A DNA stretch of 64,000 bases from Stenotrophomonas sp. 364 (GTDB lineage: Bacteria; Pseudomonadota; Gammaproteobacteria; Xanthomonadales; Xanthomonadaceae): positions 722,001 through 786,000 of the forward strand of contig NZ_CP047135.1 in NCBI RefSeq assembly GCF_009832905.1. Reading direction: 5' to 3'. Both the position numbers and the translations under genes were made by a program. The notes beneath the pieces were generated by a model. The model had not been told where the DNA came from. It did not search any database and saw only the letters and a list, made by a program, of their open reading frames with translations. Position 1 is the stretch's first letter. Every line of letters begins with the position of its first letter. Of this stretch, positions 47,248-56,185 are shown in pieces.

Positions 47248-49851
47248 ATGTCAGCTTCCCCCCTTGTCGATCGTTGGATCGTACTGAAGTTCGGCGGCAC
47301 CTCCGTGTCGCGTCGTCACCGCTGGGACACGATCGGGAAGCTGGCGAAAAAACGTGCGGAAGAGACCGGCGCGCGCGTGCTGGTGGTGGTGTCGGCGTTG
47401 TCCGGGGTCACCAATGAACTGACCGCCATTGCCGACGGCGCCGCCGACAGCCGTGCCCGCGTGGACGCGCTGGTGGCCCGCCACCGCGAGTTCCTGGTCG
47501 AGCTGGCGCTGGACGCCACCGCGCTGGATGAACGCCTGGCCGGCTTGTCCGGGCTGCTCGACGACCCGCGCGCGGCCAGCCGCCCGCTGGACTGGCAGGC
47601 CGACGTGCTGGGCCAGGGCGAGCTGCTGTCTTCCACCGTGGGCGCGGCCTACCTGCATGCCAGCGGCCTGGACTTCGGCTGGATGGACGCGCGTCAGTGG
47701 CTGGATGCGCTGCCGCCGCAGCCCAACCAGAGCGACTGGTCCCAGCGGCTGTCGGTGAACTGCCAGTGGCGCGCCGATGCCGACTGGGCCGCGCGTTTCC
47801 GCGCCCAGCCCACGCGCATGCTGATCACCCAGGGCTTCATTTCGCGGCACGCCGATGGCGGCACCGCCATTCTCGGCCGCGGCGGCTCGGACACTTCGGC
47901 GGCGTACTTCGGCGCGCTGCTCGGGGCCAGCCGCGTGGAGATCTGGACCGACGTGCCGGGCATGTTCAGCGCCAATCCGCGCGACGTGCCCGATGCGCGC
48001 CTGCTGACCCGCCTGGACTATTACGAAGCCCAGGAAATCGCCACCACCGGCGCCAAGGTGCTGCACCCGCGCTCGATCAAGCCGTGCCGCGACGCCGGCG
48101 TGCCGATGGCCATCCTGGACACCGAACGCCCGGAGCTGCCGGGCACCAGCATCGACGGCAATGCCGCGCCGGTGCCGGGGGTGAAGGCGATCAGCCGCCG
48201 CAACGGCATCGTGCTGGTGTCCATGGAAGGCATCGGCATGTGGCAGCAGGTCGGCTTCCTGGCCGACGTGTTCGGGCTGTTCAAGAAGCACGGGCTGTCG
48301 GTGGACCTGATCGGTTCGGCCGAAACCAACGTCACCGTGTCGCTGGACCCGTCCGAGAACCTGGTCAACACCGACGTGCTGGCTGCGCTGTCGGCGGACC
48401 TGTCGCAGATCTGCAAGGTCAAGATCATCGTGCCGTGCGCGGCGATCACCCTGGTCGGGCGCGGCATGCGTTCGCTGCTGCACAAGCTGTCGGACGTGTG
48501 GGCCACGTTCGGGCGCGAGCGCGTGCACATGATTTCGCAGTCGTCCAACGACCTCAACCTGACCTTCGTCATCGATGAAGCCGACGCCGATGGGCTGCTG
48601 CCGATCCTGCACGCCGAGCTGATCGACAGCGGTGCGATGCCGGTGGAAGAGGGCGAAGTGTTCGGCCCGCGCTGGCGCGAGATCGCCGGCACCGTGCGCC
48701 CGCGCGAAACCGCCTGGTGGCGGGGCCAGCGTGCCCACCTGCTGACGCTCGCCCAGGCCGGTACACCGCGCTACGTGTACAACCTGCCCACGGTGCGGGC
48801 GCGTGCGCGCGCGCTGACTGCGATCAAGGCCATCGACCAGCGCTACTACGCGATCAAGGCCAATTCGCACCCGGCCATCCTGGAAGTGCTGGAGCAGGAA
48901 GGCTTCGGCCTGGAGTGCGTGTCGCACGGCGAGCTCAAGCACGTGTTCAACACGCTGCCCACGCTGTCGCCCCGGCGCGTGCTGTTCACCCCCAGCTTCG
49001 CCCCGCGCGCCGAGTACGACGCCGCGTTCGCGCTGGGTGTCACCGTTACCGTGGACAACGTGGAAGCGCTGCAGCGTTGGCCGGACCTGTTCCGCAACCG
49101 CGAGCTGTGGCTGCGGGTGGACCTGGGCCGTGGCGAAGGCCACCACGCCAAGGTCCGTACCGGCGGCAAGGACTCCAAGTTCGGCCTGCCGATCGCCCGC
49201 GTGGACGAGTTCGTGCGCCTGGCCACCGAGCTGGGCACCCGCGTGGTGGGCCTGCATGCGCACCTGGGCAGTGGCGTGGAAACCGCGCAGCACTGGCGCC
49301 TGATGTGCGATGAGCTGGCCGGCTTCGCGCGGCGCATCGGCAGCGTGGAAACCATCGACATTGGCGGTGGCCTGCCCATTCCCTACAGCGCCGACGACGA
49401 GCCGTTCGACCTGGACGCCTGGGCCGTTGGCCTGGCCGAGGTCAAGGCGGTGCACCCGGCGTTCCGGCTGGCGATCGAACCGGGTCGCTACCTGGTGGCC
49501 GAATCGGGCGTGCTGCTGGCCACGGCCACCCAGGTGATCGAAAAGGACGGCGTGCGCCGCGTGGGCCTGGATGCCGGCATGAACACGTTGATGCGCCCGG
49601 CCCTGTATGACGCCTGGCACGACATCGAGAACCTGAGCCGGCTCGGCGGCTACGCCGAGGCCGCGTTCGACGTGGTCGGCCCGATCTGCGAGTCCAGCGA
49701 TGTGTTCGGCAAGCGCCGCAAGCTGCCGGTCTCGACCGCGCCGGACGATGTGATGCTGATCGCCGATGCCGGTGCCTACGGTTACGTCATGGCCAACACC
49801 TACAACCAGCGCGAGCTGCCGCGCGAGGACGTCATCGATGACGGTCCTTGA
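47248..49851 (+). CDS. lysAC: Bifunctional aspartate kinase / diaminopimelate decarboxylase
   Basis: Fusion of the first and last enzymes of lysine synthesis in one 867-residue chain. Residues 1-about 470 are aspartate kinase: VLKFGGTSVSRRHRW, GRGGSDTSAAYFGALL, and two ACT domains (VLVSMEGIGMWQQVGFLADV; KIIVPCAAITLVGRGM). From about 490 a PLP-dependent decarboxylase: YYAIKANSHPAIL (PLP Lys), ETIDIGGGLPIPY, LAIEPGRYLVAESG, ICESSDVFG and ADAGAYGYVMANTYN. The fusion is typical of Xanthomonadaceae. Kinase ACT domains imply lysine feedback. It consumes meso-DAP directly upstream of wall-precursor genes murL-murD2. Confidence 0.95.
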   Translation: MSASPLVDRWIVLKFGGTSVSRRHRWDTIGKLAKKRAEETGARVLVVVSALSGVTNELTAIADGAADSRARVDALVARHREFLVELALDATALDERLAGLSGLLDDPRAASRPLDWQADVLGQGELLSSTVGAAYLHASGLDFGWMDARQWLDALPPQPNQSDWSQRLSVNCQWRADADWAARFRAQPTRMLITQGFISRHADGGTAILGRGGSDTSAAYFGALLGASRVEIWTDVPGMFSANPRDVPDARLLTRLDYYEAQEIATTGAKVLHPRSIKPCRDAGVPMAILDTERPELPGTSIDGNAAPVPGVKAISRRNGIVLVSMEGIGMWQQVGFLADVFGLFKKHGLSVDLIGSAETNVTVSLDPSENLVNTDVLAALSADLSQICKVKIIVPCAAITLVGRGMRSLLHKLSDVWATFGRERVHMISQSSNDLNLTFVIDEADADGLLPILHAELIDSGAMPVEEGEVFGPRWREIAGTVRPRETAWWRGQRAHLLTLAQAGTPRYVYNLPTVRARARALTAIKAIDQRYYAIKANSHPAILEVLEQEGFGLECVSHGELKHVFNTLPTLSPRRVLFTPSFAPRAEYDAAFALGVTVTVDNVEALQRWPDLFRNRELWLRVDLGRGEGHHAKVRTGGKDSKFGLPIARVDEFVRLATELGTRVVGLHAHLGSGVETAQHWRLMCDELAGFARRIGSVETIDIGGGLPIPYSADDEPFDLDAWAVGLAEVKAVHPAFRLAIEPGRYLVAESGVLLATATQVIEKDGVRRVGLDAGMNTLMRPALYDAWHDIENLSRLGGYAEAAFDVVGPICESSDVFGKRRKLPVSTAPDDVMLIADAGAYGYVMANTYNQRELPREDVIDDGP

Positions 49852-49921
49852 CCGCCGCCTGCCGCCCACCCTTGAAGACGCGCCGTGCACACGCACGGCC
49901 GCCCTCTGAACCGGATACACC

Positions 49922-51274
49922 ATGACTGCTTTCGATAAACACCAGGTTGCCGTTTTCCGCTTCGTCCGCTGCGATTTCGCCGCGGATACCGGCGTGGCGC
50001 AGCTGGTCTATGCCTTCGACGACGGCCCCGAGCTGACCGAGACGGTCACCATTCCCGGCGCGCCGTTCGCGCTGGACGGCGCGCGTGCCGAGGCGGTGCA
50101 GCGTGCCCTGCGCCTGCTGCACCTGATTGCCGGCGTGAGCTACTACAAGGCTGGCGTGCCCGACCAGGTCCGCATCGACAGCTACAGCATAGATGCGGCG
50201 ACCGCAGCGCTGGTCGAGGAGGTCTACCTCAACGGCCTGGGCGAGTTCGCCTACCGCAACGGCCTGAACCTGCGCGGTCGCTTCCGCCTGCCCGTGGACG
50301 GCGAGGCGTTCAGCGCGCCGGCGGTGGGCCTGCGCGAACACGCGCTGGTGGCCATTGGCGGCGGCAAGGATTCGCTGGTCAGCATCGAAGCCCTGCGCGG
50401 GCTGGGCATTGCCGAAACGGTCACCTGGATCGGCGGTTCGCAGTTGATCCGCGCCTGCGCCGAACGTACCGGCCTGCCCACCTTGAACATCGGCCGCGCG
50501 CTGGCCCCGGAACTGTTTGACCTGAACCGCCAGGGCGCGTGGAACGGGCATATCCCGGTGACCGCGGTGAACTCGGCGATCATGGTGCTGGCCGCGCTGC
50601 TGCAGGGCGTGGACCAGGTGGTGTTCTCCAACGAGCGCTCGGCCAGCTACGGCAGCCAGATTCCCGGCACCGGCGAGGTGAACCACCAGTGGTCCAAGGG
50701 CTGGGCGTTCGAGCAGGCGTTCGGGGAATACCTGGAGCAGCACGTGGCCGCCGACCTGCATTACTACTCGCTGCTGCGCCCGCTGTCGGAACTGGCGGTA
50801 GCGCGGCAGTTCGCCAAGAGCGATGTCTACGACGCGCACTTCTCCAGCTGCAACCGCAACTTCCACATCCTGGGCGAGCGCCCGGTGAACCGCTGGTGCG
50901 GGGTCTGCCCGAAGTGCCACTTCGTGTTCCTGGCGCTGGCCCCGTTCATGCCCAAGACCCGCCTGGTGGCGATCTTCGGCCGCAACCTGCTGGACGATCC
51001 GGAGCAGGCCGGCGGCTTCGATGCGCTGCTGGAATTCCAGGACCACAAGCCGTTCGAATGCGTGGGCGAAGGCCGCGAATCGCGCGCGGCGATGGCTACC
51101 CTGGCGGCGCGCCCGGAGTGGGCCGAAGATGCGCTGGTGAAGCGTTTCGTCAGCGAGATCCAGCCGCAGCTGGACAGCACCGAGCTGGGCATCGCGCCGT
51201 TGCTGGTGCTGGAAGGCGAGCACCGCATCCCGGCGTCGATCTGGGAGCGCCTGCGTGCGAATTTCGCAGCTTGA
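49922..51274 (+). CDS. murL: UDP-MurNAc-L-Ala-L-Glu epimerase MurL
   Basis: Enzyme of 450 residues that epimerises the terminal L-Glu of UDP-MurNAc-L-Ala-L-Glu to D-Glu, replacing the glutamate racemase route; described in Xanthomonas oryzae. Visible features: ATP-loop-like [36 protein letters not shown], and a Cys-rich segment [19 protein letters not shown] that may bind zinc. Identification rests on the immediate overlap with murD2. It follows lysAC by 70 bp. Confidence 0.9.
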   Translation: MTAFDKHQVAVFRFVRCDFAADTGVAQLVYAFDDGPELTETVTIPGAPFALDGARAEAVQRALRLLHLIAGVSYYKAGVPDQVRIDSYSIDAATAALVEEVYLNGLGEFAYRNGLNLRGRFRLPVDGEAFSAPAVGLREHALVAIGGGKDSLVSIEALRGLGIAETVTWIGGSQLIRACAERTGLPTLNIGRALAPELFDLNRQGAWNGHIPVTAVNSAIMVLAALLQGVDQVVFSNERSASYGSQIPGTGEVNHQWSKGWAFEQAFGEYLEQHVAADLHYYSLLRPLSELAVARQFAKSDVYDAHFSSCNRNFHILGERPVNRWCGVCPKCHFVFLALAPFMPKTRLVAIFGRNLLDDPEQAGGFDALLEFQDHKPFECVGEGRESRAAMATLAARPEWAEDALVKRFVSEIQPQLDSTELGIAPLLVLEGEHRIPASIWERLRANFAA

Positions 51275-52664
51275 GGGCAAGCGCGTTGCGTTGTGGGGGT
51301 GGGGACGGGAAGGGCGCGCCGCCTTCGGCGTGCTGCAGCAGCGGCTGCCGTCGCTGCCGCTGACCCTGTTCTGCCCGGAGGCCGAGGCGGCGGCTGTGCG
51401 CGCGGAAACCGCCGGCGCGTTGGCCGTGCGTTCGGACGTGACCGGGGCGGCATTGGCCGCGTTCGAGGTGGTGATCAAATCGCCGGGCATCAGCCCGTAT
51501 GGCGAGGCGGCCCTGCACGCCACGGCGGCGGGCACGCAGTTCATCGGCGGCACCTCGTTGTGGTTTGCCGAGCACGCCGCGGCCGATGGCACCGTGCAGG
51601 ACACCGTGTGCGTGACCGGCACCAAGGGCAAGAGCACCACCACTTCGCTGCTGGCGCACCTGCTGCGCGCGTCCGGCGCGCGCACCGCGCTGGTGGGCAA
51701 TATCGGCCTGCCGTTGCTGGAAGTGCTGGACCCGCAGCCGGCCCCGCAGTACTGGGCGGTGGAGCTGTCCAGCTACCAGACCGGCGAGGTCGCGCGCAGT
51801 GGCGCGCACCCGCAGGTGGCGATCGTGCTCAACCTGTTTCCCGAACACCTCGACTGGCACGGCAGCGAAGCGCGCTACATCGCCGACAAGCTGCGCCTGG
51901 TGACTGAAGCGCAGCCGCGCATCGCCGTGCTCAATGCCGCCGATCCGCACCTGGCCGCGTTGTCGCTGCCGAACAGCCAGGTGGTGTGGTTCAACCAGCC
52001 GCAGGGCTGGCACATGCGGGGCGAGGTGGTGTATCGCGGCGAACACGCGGTATTCGATACCGCCAACACGCCTCTGCCCGGGCGGCACAACCGCGGGAAC
52101 CTGTGCGCGGTGCTGGCCGCGCTGGAGGCCCTGGGGCTGGATGCAGCGGCGCTGGCACCTGCCGTGCAGGACTTCCGCCCGCTGCCCAATCGCCTGCAGA
52201 CCGTGGGTACGCGTGATGGCCTGACGTTCGTCAACGATTCCATCAGCACCACGCCGCACGCCAGCCTGGCCGCGCTGGACTGTTTTGCCGGGCAGCGCAT
52301 CGCGCTGCTGGTGGGCGGGCACGACCGCGGCCTGGACTGGCAGGACTTCGTGCAGCACATGGCCCACGACATGCCGCCGGTGGAGATCATCACGATGGGG
52401 GCCAACGGGCCGCGCATCCATGCGCTGCTGCAACCACTGGCCGATGCCGGCCGCTTCGGGCTGCATGCGGCGGCTGACCTGGCCGAGGCGATGCAGCTGG
52501 CCCGCACCGCACTTGGCGTGCAGGGCGGGGTGGTGTTGATGTCGCCGGGCGCGCCCAGCTACGGGGTGTACCAAGACTACGTCGCACGCGGCCGCCACTT
52601 CGCCGCACTGGCCGGGTTCGACCCGGAGGCGATCACCGCCATCGCCGGCATCGGCATCGCGTAG
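51255..52664 (+). CDS. murD2: UDP-MurNAc-L-Ala--L-Glu ligase MurD2
   Basis: Mur ligase of 469 residues that adds L-glutamate, not D-glutamate, to UDP-MurNAc-L-Ala in the MurD2-MurL pathway. ATP loop [18 protein letters not shown], then [23 protein letters not shown] and [15 protein letters not shown]. It starts at a GTG (51255) inside murL, overlapping by 20 bp. The L-Glu specificity is inferred from the murL linkage. The stop codon TAG is the T-A-G of a SMAG GTAG head. Confidence 0.92.
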   Translation: MRISQLEGKRVALWGWGREGRAAFGVLQQRLPSLPLTLFCPEAEAAAVRAETAGALAVRSDVTGAALAAFEVVIKSPGISPYGEAALHATAAGTQFIGGTSLWFAEHAAADGTVQDTVCVTGTKGKSTTTSLLAHLLRASGARTALVGNIGLPLLEVLDPQPAPQYWAVELSSYQTGEVARSGAHPQVAIVLNLFPEHLDWHGSEARYIADKLRLVTEAQPRIAVLNAADPHLAALSLPNSQVVWFNQPQGWHMRGEVVYRGEHAVFDTANTPLPGRHNRGNLCAVLAALEALGLDAAALAPAVQDFRPLPNRLQTVGTRDGLTFVNDSISTTPHASLAALDCFAGQRIALLVGGHDRGLDWQDFVQHMAHDMPPVEIITMGANGPRIHALLQPLADAGRFGLHAAADLAEAMQLARTALGVQGGVVLMSPGAPSYGVYQDYVARGRHFAALAGFDPEAITAIAGIGIA

Positions 52665-52685
52665 AGCCGACCGTTGGTCGGCTGC
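52661..52685 (+). repeat. SMAG repeat supplying the murD2 stop codon
   Basis: GTAGAGCCGACCGTTGGTCG then GCTGC. Its TAG (52662-52664) is the murD2 stop codon. The hairpin lies between convergent murD2 and the SMI1/KNR4 gene. Confidence 0.9.
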
Positions 52686-52720
52686 GGTCGCGCTTGCCCG
52701 TTCCGTCGCGCCTCAGTGCA

Positions 52721-53320
52721 TCACCCGTCCTGGTCTCCCATGAACAGGTACTCGTCCTCGATCAACTGCGCCAGGTACGCATCAAAGCCCGGTGCGATCA
52801 CCACATAGCTGTCCGGGTCATGCAGGTAGCGCACTACCTGGCCGACAACGCCGCCGGGCGCGGGATCGAAATCCAGGTACAGCATCGAGGTGCCGCCGTT
52901 GTTCACGCAGTGCGCGAAGCACAGGCGCTGGCCCATCGGCAGGTCGGCATCGATGCCGGCGCCGAGGATATCGGCGTCTTCCTCCAGCCATTCCTCGTAG
53001 ATCGAGCGGATGCTCTCGCCCCAGCTGTCCCACTGGGCGGTGTCTTCGAAGATCTGTTCGATCGACCGCAGGTAGTACGGGTAGCTGCCCAGGTCCGAGC
53101 CGAGCATCGGGACACAGACCTCGCCGCCGGGGTAGGCGCGGTAATGGGTGCCATCAATACGGCCCAGCAGGTCCACCAGGCTGTCAGGCACCTGCGGCCA
53201 ACGGTCACGCAGGCGCTGCCGGTCTGTGGCGCTGGCCCCTTCGGTCCAGGCCCACATGGGGACTTCGTCGTCGGGAAGGCGGGGCACCAGGCCGGTGAGG
53301 AAGCGATCGACAAGCGTCAT
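52721..53320 (-). CDS. SMI1/KNR4 family protein
   Basis: Protein of 199 residues with the SMI1/KNR4 (SUKH) fold: WPQVPDSLVDLLGRIDGTHY near residue 40-60, GSYPYYLRSIEQIFEDTAQW and DPDSYVVIAPGFDAYLAQLI. SUKH proteins include immunity proteins to secreted toxins, but no toxin gene is adjacent, so the role is unknown. Confidence 0.85.
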   Translation of the reverse strand: MTLVDRFLTGLVPRLPDDEVPMWAWTEGASATDRQRLRDRWPQVPDSLVDLLGRIDGTHYRAYPGGEVCVPMLGSDLGSYPYYLRSIEQIFEDTAQWDSWGESIRSIYEEWLEEDADILGAGIDADLPMGQRLCFAHCVNNGGTSMLYLDFDPAPGGVVGQVVRYLHDPDSYVVIAPGFDAYLAQLIEDEYLFMGDQDG

Positions 53321-53366
53321 GGCGCAGCAGCCGTGCAGAAGCGGCCGACAAGAGTGCCAGATTTTC

Positions 53367-53441
53367 GTAGAGCGGGGCTCTGCCCTGCTGCTTTGGATTG
53401 CGGACGGTGGGGAACGGCAGCGGGGCAGAGCCCCGCTCTAC
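53367..53441. repeat. Inverted pair of GTAG repeats (different stem)
   Basis: GTAGAGCGGGGCTCTGCCC at 53367 and its inverse ending CCGCTCTAC at 53441 form a facing pair with a stem different from the common SMAG type. Lies between the SMI1 and dienelactone hydrolase genes, which diverge. Confidence 0.8.
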
Positions 53442-53498
53442 ACGGGGTGTTCGCCCGACCGTCCTACACTCGGGGTTCTTATCCGGAGGAGCAGGCGC

Positions 53499-54299
53499 AT
53501 GGTCAGGCAATGGCGGTGGGGAGCGGCGGTGCTGTTGGGGATGGTGGCGCTGCCGGCGATGGCGGCAATGAAGACCCAGCCGGTGGAATGGCAGCTGGAC
53601 GGCACCACCTTCAGTGGCGTGCTGGTCTATGACGACGGCGACAGCGACAAGCGTCCCGGGCTGGTGATGGTGCCCAACTGGAAGGGCGTCAATGACTCGG
53701 CCATCGCCAAGGCCAAGCAGTTGGCCGGCGACGACTACGTGGTGCTGGTGGCCGATGTGTACGGCAAGGGCGTGCGCCCGAAGACCGACGCCGAGGCGGG
53801 GCCGGTGGCGACCAAGCTGCGCAACGAGCGCCCCGTGCTGCGGGCGCGCGCGCTGAAGGCCATCGACGTGCTCAAGGCGCAGGCGGGCAAGGCGCCGCTG
53901 GATGCGTCGCGGATCGGCGCGGTCGGCTTCTGTTTCGGTGGCACCACCGTGCTGGAAATGGCCCGGGCAGGTGCCCCGCTGGCCGGCGTGGTCAGCCTGC
54001 ACGGCGGGCTGGGCTCACCGTTGCCGGCCAAGGCCGGTGGCACCCATCCCTCGGTGCTGGTGCTCAATGGCGCCGACGACAAGGGCGTGAGCAAGGACGA
54101 CATCGCCAGCTTCGAGCAGGAAATGAACGCAGCCAAGGTCGACTGGGAGTTCACCAACTACAGCGGCGCGGTGCATTGCTTCGCCGAGGCCGACGCCAAC
54201 AGTCCGCCGGGGTGCCTGTACAACGAACGCGCCGCCAAGCGCGCCTGGAAGGCGCTGGACGAATTCTTCGAGGAGCGGTTCGAGACACGACGCCGGTAG
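53499..54299 (+). CDS. Exported dienelactone hydrolase family protein
   Basis: Alpha/beta hydrolase of 266 residues with a signal peptide (MVALPAMAAM). The catalytic triad is Cys145 in GAVGFCFGGTT, Asp near 193-194 in LNGADDKGV and His226 in SGAVHCFAEADA. Substrate unknown; export is unusual for dienelactone hydrolases. ATG at 53499 after GGAGGAG. Its stop TAG lies in the first GTAG of the SMAG array. Confidence 0.9.
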   Translation: MVRQWRWGAAVLLGMVALPAMAAMKTQPVEWQLDGTTFSGVLVYDDGDSDKRPGLVMVPNWKGVNDSAIAKAKQLAGDDYVVLVADVYGKGVRPKTDAEAGPVATKLRNERPVLRARALKAIDVLKAQAGKAPLDASRIGAVGFCFGGTTVLEMARAGAPLAGVVSLHGGLGSPLPAKAGGTHPSVLVLNGADDKGVSKDDIASFEQEMNAAKVDWEFTNYSGAVHCFAEADANSPPGCLYNERAAKRAWKALDEFFEERFETRRR

Positions 54300-54870
54300 A
54301 GCCGACCTTTGGTCGGCAAAGGCAAGCGGTAGAGCCGACCGTTGGTCGGCTGCACCGCGCATGGCGCGGTGCATCTATCGGTGATCGTGGTGCTGGGGCG
54401 AGGAGCAGCCGACCAACGGTCGGCTCTACGTGTGAGGGGCTACGCTGCCCCGGCCGTCGGCCCGTACGAACGATCCGGTAGAGCCGACCGTTGGTCGGCT
54501 GCACCGCGCAGGGCGCGGTGCATCTATCGGTGATCGTGGTGCCGGGGCGAAGGGCAGCCGACCAACGGTCGGCTCTACGTGTGAGGGACTACGCTGCCCG
54601 GGCCGTCGGCCCGTACGAACGATTCGGTAGAGCCGACCGTTGGTCGGCTGCACCGCGCAGGGCGCGGTGCATCTATCGGTGATCGTGGTGCTGGGGCCAG
54701 GAGCAGCCGACCAACGGTCGGCTCTACGTGTGAGGGACTACGCTGCCCCGGCCGTCGGCCCGTACGAACGATTCGGTAGAGCCGACCGTTGGTCGGCTGC
54801 TCCGCGCGGAGCGTGGTGCATCCATCAGGCATCGCGGCGCCGGGAGGAAGGGCAGCCGACCGTCGGCCGG
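54296..54870. repeat. Tandem array of paired SMAG repeats (149-bp period)
   Basis: A 149-bp unit is repeated at 54329, 54478 and 54627, then a partial, diverged fourth at 54776-54870. Each unit has a forward SMAG, a GCACCGCGCAGGGCGCGGTG hairpin, a linker, an inverted SMAG, and a spacer GTGTGAGGGACTACGCTGCC. Units differ at only a few bases. A single SMAG with a changed loop (GACCTTTGGTC) precedes the array at 54296. No protein is supported: 149 is not divisible by three, so frames shift between copies. Confidence 0.95.
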
Positions 54871-54881
54871 CATGCCCTCCG

Positions 54882-55880
54882 TCAATGCGAACGCTGCACC
54901 GCGTAACGGGCCAGTCCGCGCAGGGCGGCCACGGCATCGTTGTCGGCCAGGCCGTCGAGCGCGCGCTCGGCGGCATCGGCGTATTCCACGGCGCGGGCGC
55001 GGCTGTATTCCAGGCCGCCGGTGGCGTGGATGGCGGCCAGCACTTCGGGCATGGCCTCGGCATCGCCGTTCTGCACGATCGCGCGCAGGCGCTCGCGGGT
55101 GGTCGCATCGGTATGCGCCATGGCGTGGATCAGCGGCAGTGTGGCCTTGCCTTCGGCCAGGTCGTCGCCGAGGTTCTTGCCCAGTTCGTCGGCGTTGGCC
55201 GAGTAATCGAGCACGTCATCGGCAATCTGGAAGGCATAGCCCAGCGCCATGCCGTAGTCGTACAGCGCTTGCTGGGTGGCTTCATCAACGCCGCTGGCCA
55301 GCGCGCCCAGGCGGGTGCCGGCCGCGAACAGCACGGCGGTCTTGCGCTCGATCACCCGCAGGTAGGCCGCTTCGTCGGTGTCGGGGTTATGCACGTGCAG
55401 CAGCTGCAGCACCTCGCCTTCGGCGATGCGGTTGGTGGTGTCGGCCAGGATCCGCATGACCGGCATGCGGTCCAGTTCGACCATCAGCTGGAAGCTGCGC
55501 GAGTACAGGAAGTCGCCCACCAGCACGCTCGGCGCGTTGCCCCACAGGGCATTGGCGGTACTGCGGCCGCGGCGCAGGTTGGATTCGTCCACCACGTCGT
55601 CGTGCAGCAGGGTCGAGGTGTGGATGAACTCGATGATCGCCGCCAGCTGGTGGTGTTCCGGCCCGGCCTGGCCCACTGCGTGGCCGGCCAGCATGACCAG
55701 CATCGGCCGCAGGCGCTTGCCGCCGGCGGAGATGATGTGGTCGGCGATCTGGTTGATCAGCACGACATCCGAGGACAGTCGGCGGCGAATCAGCGCATCG
55801 ACGGCGGCCATGTCGGTCGCGGCGAGCGTCTGGATCTGGGGCAGGCCCAGCGCGGGGCGGGTGTCTTCGGTGATGGTCAT
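54882..55880 (-). CDS. ispB: Octaprenyl diphosphate synthase IspB
   Basis: Trans-prenyltransferase of 332 residues making the ubiquinone side chain. First aspartate motif in LLHDDVVDESNLRRG (Asp94, 95, 98) and second in FQIADDVLDYS; also GGKRLRPMLVML near residue 53. Likely a single gene with its own promoter. Confidence 0.95.
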   Translation of the reverse strand: MTITEDTRPALGLPQIQTLAATDMAAVDALIRRRLSSDVVLINQIADHIISAGGKRLRPMLVMLAGHAVGQAGPEHHQLAAIIEFIHTSTLLHDDVVDESNLRRGRSTANALWGNAPSVLVGDFLYSRSFQLMVELDRMPVMRILADTTNRIAEGEVLQLLHVHNPDTDEAAYLRVIERKTAVLFAAGTRLGALASGVDEATQQALYDYGMALGYAFQIADDVLDYSANADELGKNLGDDLAEGKATLPLIHAMAHTDATTRERLRAIVQNGDAEAMPEVLAAIHATGGLEYSRARAVEYADAAERALDGLADNDAVAALRGLARYAVQRSH

Positions 55881-56185
55881 GCGGTCTGACTTTCAGGCTT
55901 GACCTTAATTATAGGCGGTGCCGTCGTGTTTCGCCCGCGAAGGCCGGCCACGACCCACTGGCCGGTGGGCGGGCGGCCATCCGGGGCGCCGAAAGGAGAC
56001 CGGGTGGGCCGGCCCATGGTCCGCCGGCCGGTGGCTCCGCAGGCCGGCCCAGCGCGCGCCAACGCGGCGCGTGACGTGAATACGTATGCATGCAGCGCCA
56101 CCGCCGAAGGTGCAGGGCTAAGCTTGTCGGGTTCGTTTTGGCACCCCGTTCGGCGGGTGCATGGAAGCCCGGAGGGGGGCCCTCG
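55881..56185. other. Divergent ispB / GH13 intergenic region
   Basis: About 305 bp with no gene. It holds a perfect minus-strand -10 TATAAT for ispB (55908-55913; no clear -35), a GC-rich palindromic stretch around 55930-56060 (GGCCGG words), and the 14-bp operator at 56077-56090 for the GH13 gene. A Shine-Dalgarno GGAGGGGGG precedes its ATG. Confidence 0.6.
56077..56090 (+). promoter_or_regulatory. 14-bp operator TGAATACGTATGCA, site 1
   Basis: TGAATACGTATGCA, a near-palindrome around ATACGTAT, lies 95 bp upstream of the GH13 ATG. Identical 14-mers occur at 61047-61060 and 63326-63339, always in front of sugar-uptake or glycosidase genes. The size and symmetry suit a LacI-family regulator. 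Confidence 0.8.

Noticed and set aside
54342..54682. Repeated 60-77 residue open frames inside the SMAG array
   Set aside because: They are translations of the repeat in shifting frames because 149 is not a multiple of three; no ribosome binding sites or family content.
54296..54870. CRISPR array
   Set aside because: The period is 149 bp with nearly identical whole units, no unique spacers, and the repeated parts are SMAG palindromes; no cas genes.
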